From positions 1 to 6,624 of the forward strand of contig CAYIRB010000058.1 of NCBI GenBank assembly GCA_964365765.1: a stretch of 6,624 nt of DNA, written 5' to 3'. This document shows, in pieces, positions 4,917-6,624 of this stretch. Both the position numbers and the translations under genes were made by a program. Each line of letters begins with the position of its first letter. The stretch's first letter is position 1. Below the pieces are notes generated by a model that saw only the letters and a program-made list of their open reading frames with translations, ran no database searches and was not told the DNA's origin. Source of the DNA: CALRGE01 sp964365765 (GTDB taxonomy: Bacteria; Patescibacteriota; Gracilibacteria; UBA1369; 2-02-FULL-48-14).

Positions 4917-4945
4917 ATTGTAGTCGCAGACGGTATTGGAGTCCA
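4917..4945 (-). promoter_or_regulatory. Sigma70-like promoter of the lipoprotein gene
   Basis: On the minus strand TGGACT (4945-4940), 17 nt, TACAAT (4922-4917). The start near 4910 gives a 22-nt leader without Shine-Dalgarno. The -35 box abuts the stop codon of the upstream NYN gene. Confidence 0.55.
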
Positions 4946-4946
4946 T

Positions 4947-5441
4947 CTAATAATTATATTTGTAACTTAACACCCCTTTCAAATCGCTGATGAATGCCAG
5001 AATCCCGGAAGGAAAGTGTTTGAAGAGAGCCGAGTATGCTTTTTGGTTAGGAATCAGTAATTTCTTCAATTTTTTCTCATGCAGGAGGTATTCGGCCAAA
5101 CAGTGGAAGTCCCCGTCTCCGCTAACGATAATCGCTTTATCATAGTTTTTTGACTGAATCATGGCTTGCAAGACCAATTCAGCGTCGCAGTTTCCTTTAG
5201 TAATGCCGTTCCGAACTATCGTGGGTTTGTAAATACAAGTAGATCCGGCGGCGGTCAGAGTTTTATATAGCTCCGCGTTCTCCTTAACAAAACCGATAAA
5301 TAAAAAAGCTTTCCTGATTTTGTGCTGATCCTCCAAATAGGCTCGGAATTTCCGATAGTCGAGTTTCCATCCCAGTTCCTTAATACTTAAGTTGAGGTTT
5401 TGCCCGTCGATGAACGCGTAATTATTCTCTTTCAATTTCAT
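4947..5441 (-). CDS. NYN/LabA-type (PIN-like) putative ribonuclease
   Basis: The 164-aa protein is a single NYN domain. The acidic metal-site residues are all present: Asp12 and Asn15 in FIDGQN, Asp86 in GNCDAELVLQAM, and Asp109 and Asp111 in VSGDGDF. NYN domains share the PIN/FLAP nuclease fold and are predicted metal-dependent RNases; bacterial members are mostly uncharacterised (the LabA and DUF88 groups). Length is normal for a stand-alone domain and there is no signal peptide, so it should act in the cytoplasm. It ends TAG. The start is well supported by AGAGGA 5 nt upstream, the only clear Shine-Dalgarno in the window. The csp terminator lies upstream, so it is a separate unit. It is the sort of protein that could act in RNA turnover; nothing ties it to the DGR or to a toxin-antitoxin pair. 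Confidence 0.87.
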   Translation of the reverse strand: MKLKENNYAFIDGQNLNLSIKELGWKLDYRKFRAYLEDQHKIRKAFLFIGFVKENAELYKTLTAAGSTCIYKPTIVRNGITKGNCDAELVLQAMIQSKNYDKAIIVSGDGDFHCLAEYLLHEKKLKKLLIPNQKAYSALFKHFPSGILAFISDLKGVLSYKYNY

Positions 5442-5446
5442 TATTA

Positions 5447-5469
5447 TCCTCTTTCACATCATTAGTATA
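5447..5469 (-). promoter_or_regulatory. -10 element and Shine-Dalgarno of the NYN gene
   Basis: On the minus strand TATACT (5469-5464) gives a start near 5457; no convincing -35 is present. AGAGGA (5452-5447) sits 5 nt before ATG 5441. Confidence 0.6.
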
Positions 5470-5500
5470 CTCTTGTTTTGCTTATTTAGCTATCCAATCC

Positions 5501-5529
5501 AAAATCCCCGGGTTTGTCCCGAGGATTTT
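5501..5529 (-). terminator. Intrinsic terminator of the cold-shock gene
   Basis: In the minus-strand RNA AAAATCCTCGGG pairs with CCCGGGGATTTT around a 5-nt loop, 12 bp with one U-G wobble, and ends in a T run. In the plus-strand RNA the same position is a C-A mismatch, so the sequence favours termination of minus-strand transcripts. It lies 12 nt past the csp stop and insulates the NYN gene. Confidence 0.8.
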
Positions 5530-5541
5530 TTGTGTTTGAAA

Positions 5542-5799
5542 TTAAGCAGCAGCGGATTCATCGGATGTCTCTTCCGGCATGTCCGTATTGGCCGCTTCTC
5601 CCGTGTCGAGAACGACATTTGTCGCTTTCGGACCTTTTGGGGATTCCGCGGTTTCAAAAGAAACCGTGTTTCCTTCTTGCATGTCCTTGAAGTTACCTGC
5701 GGAACAGTCGTTGGCGTGGAAGAAGATGTCCTTCTTGCCTTCTATGGTAATAAAGCCGAAACCGCCGTTCGTGTTCATCTTTTTGATGATACCTTTCAT
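5542..5799 (-). CDS. Cold-shock-domain nucleic-acid-binding protein with acidic/Ala tail
   Basis: The 85-aa protein begins MKGIIKKMN and carries both RNA-binding motifs of the cold-shock domain: RNP1 as GGFGFI (residues 12-17) and RNP2 as DIFFHAND (24-31). The beta-barrel ends near residue 65 with ATNVVL. The final 20 residues are acidic with a terminal Ala run (EETSDESAAA), a tail longer than in CspA (about 70 aa) but common in related proteins. Such proteins bind single-stranded RNA and DNA and act as RNA chaperones or antiterminators. RNP1 has Gly where many homologues have Lys or Tyr; RNP2 starts with Ile instead of Val. The gene has its own promoter, a terminator and an unusually long structured leader (see the hairpin at 5815-5853), which suggests post-transcriptional or attenuation control. 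Confidence 0.93.
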   Translation of the reverse strand: MKGIIKKMNTNGGFGFITIEGKKDIFFHANDCSAGNFKDMQEGNTVSFETAESPKGPKATNVVLDTGEAANTDMPEETSDESAAA

Positions 5800-5814
5800 T
5801 GTATGAAGGTAAAA

Positions 5815-5853
5815 AAATAAATTTCCTCTAAGTGTTGTTTGAGGAATTTATTT
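5815..5853 (-). promoter_or_regulatory. Terminator-like hairpin in the csp 5' leader (attenuator or thermosensor candidate)
   Basis: In the minus-strand RNA AAATAAATTCCTC (5853-5841) pairs with GAGGAAATTTATTT (5828-5815) with one bulged A and a 12-nt loop, and runs into seven T residues (5817-5811). It lies between the csp promoter and ATG 5799, so every csp transcript from that promoter must pass it. The stem includes AGAGGA, which is about 24 nt from the ATG and too far to be a normal Shine-Dalgarno. It might instead terminate transcription from the upstream membrane gene. Confidence 0.6.
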
Positions 5854-5886
5854 CTAAAACCTTAAAACCCTACTTATCAGGGCTTC

Positions 5887-5914
5887 AGTATACGCTAATA
5901 TTGATGTGAGGCAA
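5887..5914 (-). promoter_or_regulatory. Sigma70-like promoter of the cold-shock gene
   Basis: On the minus strand TTGCCT (5914-5909), 16 nt, TATACT (5892-5887). The start near 5880 gives a leader of about 80 nt, far longer than the 16-22 nt leaders of the other genes here. Confidence 0.55.
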
Positions 5915-5919
5915 GTAAT

Positions 5920-6624
5920 TTATAGTCTGAGAATTTCCTTTTCCTTGTTTTCCGTAGTAACAGAGTAGAATCTCGCGAGTTTGAGGATTTTGAAGAGAAT
6001 GTGGGCGAAGAGTACGCTGAAGATGCTCAAGATTCTAAATATGTAAAAGAGTGTGAGGAAAAGCGCGATTCCCAATACGGAAATGATGAGATCCAAAGTG
6101 CGCCGATCCATGTTTCTGACCGTAGTGTCCGTCAAGCGAAAAGCGACGTCGTTCAAAACTTCATCCGACTTTAAAACAATCTCCTTGCCGAATGAGGAGC
6201 TGAGCATCGTGTTCAGACCGGCGACGGTGGAGTTAACGGTTTGTTCTTTTTCGGCGTTGGTTTGGAACACGGCTCCTTTCGCAACCATCGCGTTCAACAC
6301 AAGGTCGCGCACGGTGCTGTTCCAAGTCGTCCCTGATGATGTCATGTTCAAATATATTTCCGCCGGTTTTATGGCGACCGTGAAAACGGATTTGCTAAAA
6401 GCAGGGTCTTGAACCGGCACCGAGACAAAATAAAATACGGTTACAAAAAACGCCATGCTCGTGAGAGCCGGTTTTACAACGTATGGGCCCATGTGAAGCC
6501 AGTTGAAACGAATCATGTTGTCGTAAACTTTTTTCCCCGAACGATTCGTCAACATAAAATTGAGCAACATGAGTAAGAACATGACGAGAATAATTTTCAG
6601 ACTTGTTTCGGTAACAAAAAAAGA
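5920..6624 (-). CDS. Multi-spanning membrane protein of unknown function, N-terminus cut by window edge
   Basis: The frame has no stop between ATG 6582 and the right edge, and the extra residues (SFFVTETSLKIILV) extend the first hydrophobic segment, so the gene probably starts outside the window; at least 234 residues are encoded. Counting from Met 6582, hydrophobic segments lie at about 1-12 plus the upstream extension, 38-56, 163-183 and 184-200. Between the second and third lies a roughly 100-residue polar region (57-160) with Thr/Ser and Asn-rich stretches, which probably faces outside. The C-terminus is charged (TTENKEKEILRL). The layout of a large extracytoplasmic loop bracketed by membrane segments resembles envelope sensors or ABC-associated proteins, but no motif allows a family call. 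It lies upstream of csp, which has its own promoter in the 120-nt gap. Confidence 0.7.
   Translation of the reverse strand, partial: SFFVTETSLKIILVMFLLMLLNFMLTNRSGKKVYDNMIRFNWLHMGPYVVKPALTSMAFFVTVFYFVSVPVQDPAFSKSVFTVAIKPAEIYLNMTSSGTTWNSTVRDLVLNAMVAKGAVFQTNAEKEQTVNSTVAGLNTMLSSSFGKEIVLKSDEVLNDVAFRLTDTTVRNMDRRTLDLIISVLGIALFLTLFYIFRILSIFSVLFAHILFKILKLARFYSVTTENKEKEILRL

Noticed and set aside
1..6624. UGA recoded as glycine (as in Gracilibacteria/Absconditabacteria)
   Set aside because: No intact gene ends in TGA, which prompted the check, but glycines in all genes use GGN codons and no gene needs an in-frame TGA to be complete. TAA preference explains the pattern.

Overview
The window looks like a fragment of a small-genome uncultivated bacterium, most likely Patescibacteria (Candidate Phyla Radiation). 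The grounds are a diversity-generating retroelement (DGR) locus of the kind common in that group, an SLH-domain surface protein with a short membrane anchor, small membrane proteins of unknown function, tight gene spacing, and promoters giving very short leaders mostly without Shine-Dalgarno sequences. This assignment is inference; there is no rRNA or marker gene here.

Left third (1-1110), the DGR. The window opens in the last 50 codons of a variable (target) protein gene. Its 3' end is a 101-bp variable repeat (VR, 43-143). A 101-bp template repeat (TR, 454-554) lies 411 bp downstream on the same strand. The copies differ at 18 positions, and 16 of these are adenines in the TR, the signature of adenine-directed mutagenic retrohoming. 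Between them are an 8-bp GC-rich hairpin with a GTAA loop (terminator and/or homing cruciform), an A/T-rich hairpin, and a well-supported three-way-junction RNA fold ending 12 nt before the TR. An avd-type accessory gene (553-897, minus strand) has its stop codon overlapping the last bases of the TR. A plus-strand ORF at 878 appears to join the N-terminus of a DGR-type reverse transcriptase directly to its C-terminus. The catalytic core is missing, and a 9-G tract puts the tail out of frame. The cassette therefore shows no working reverse transcriptase in this window.

Middle (1150-2970), plus strand: a small coiled-coil protein built from 21-bp tandem heptad repeats, then a compact 454-aa SpeA-like arginine decarboxylase with a complete set of PLP and substrate residues and a probable TTG start. 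Each has its own sigma70-like promoter.

Right half (2972-6624), all minus strand. Reading in the direction of transcription: a four-or-so-TM membrane protein cut by the window edge; a cold-shock protein with an ~80-nt leader holding a terminator-like hairpin; an NYN/LabA-type putative nuclease; a Ser/Thr-linker lipoprotein; and a two-gene unit of an SLH-domain protein followed by a DUF5658-like membrane protein. The last of these converges on the decarboxylase gene with a single base between the stop codons. The cell-envelope genes share no obvious pathway with the decarboxylase; the DGR target could also be a surface protein, but its N-terminal part is outside the window.
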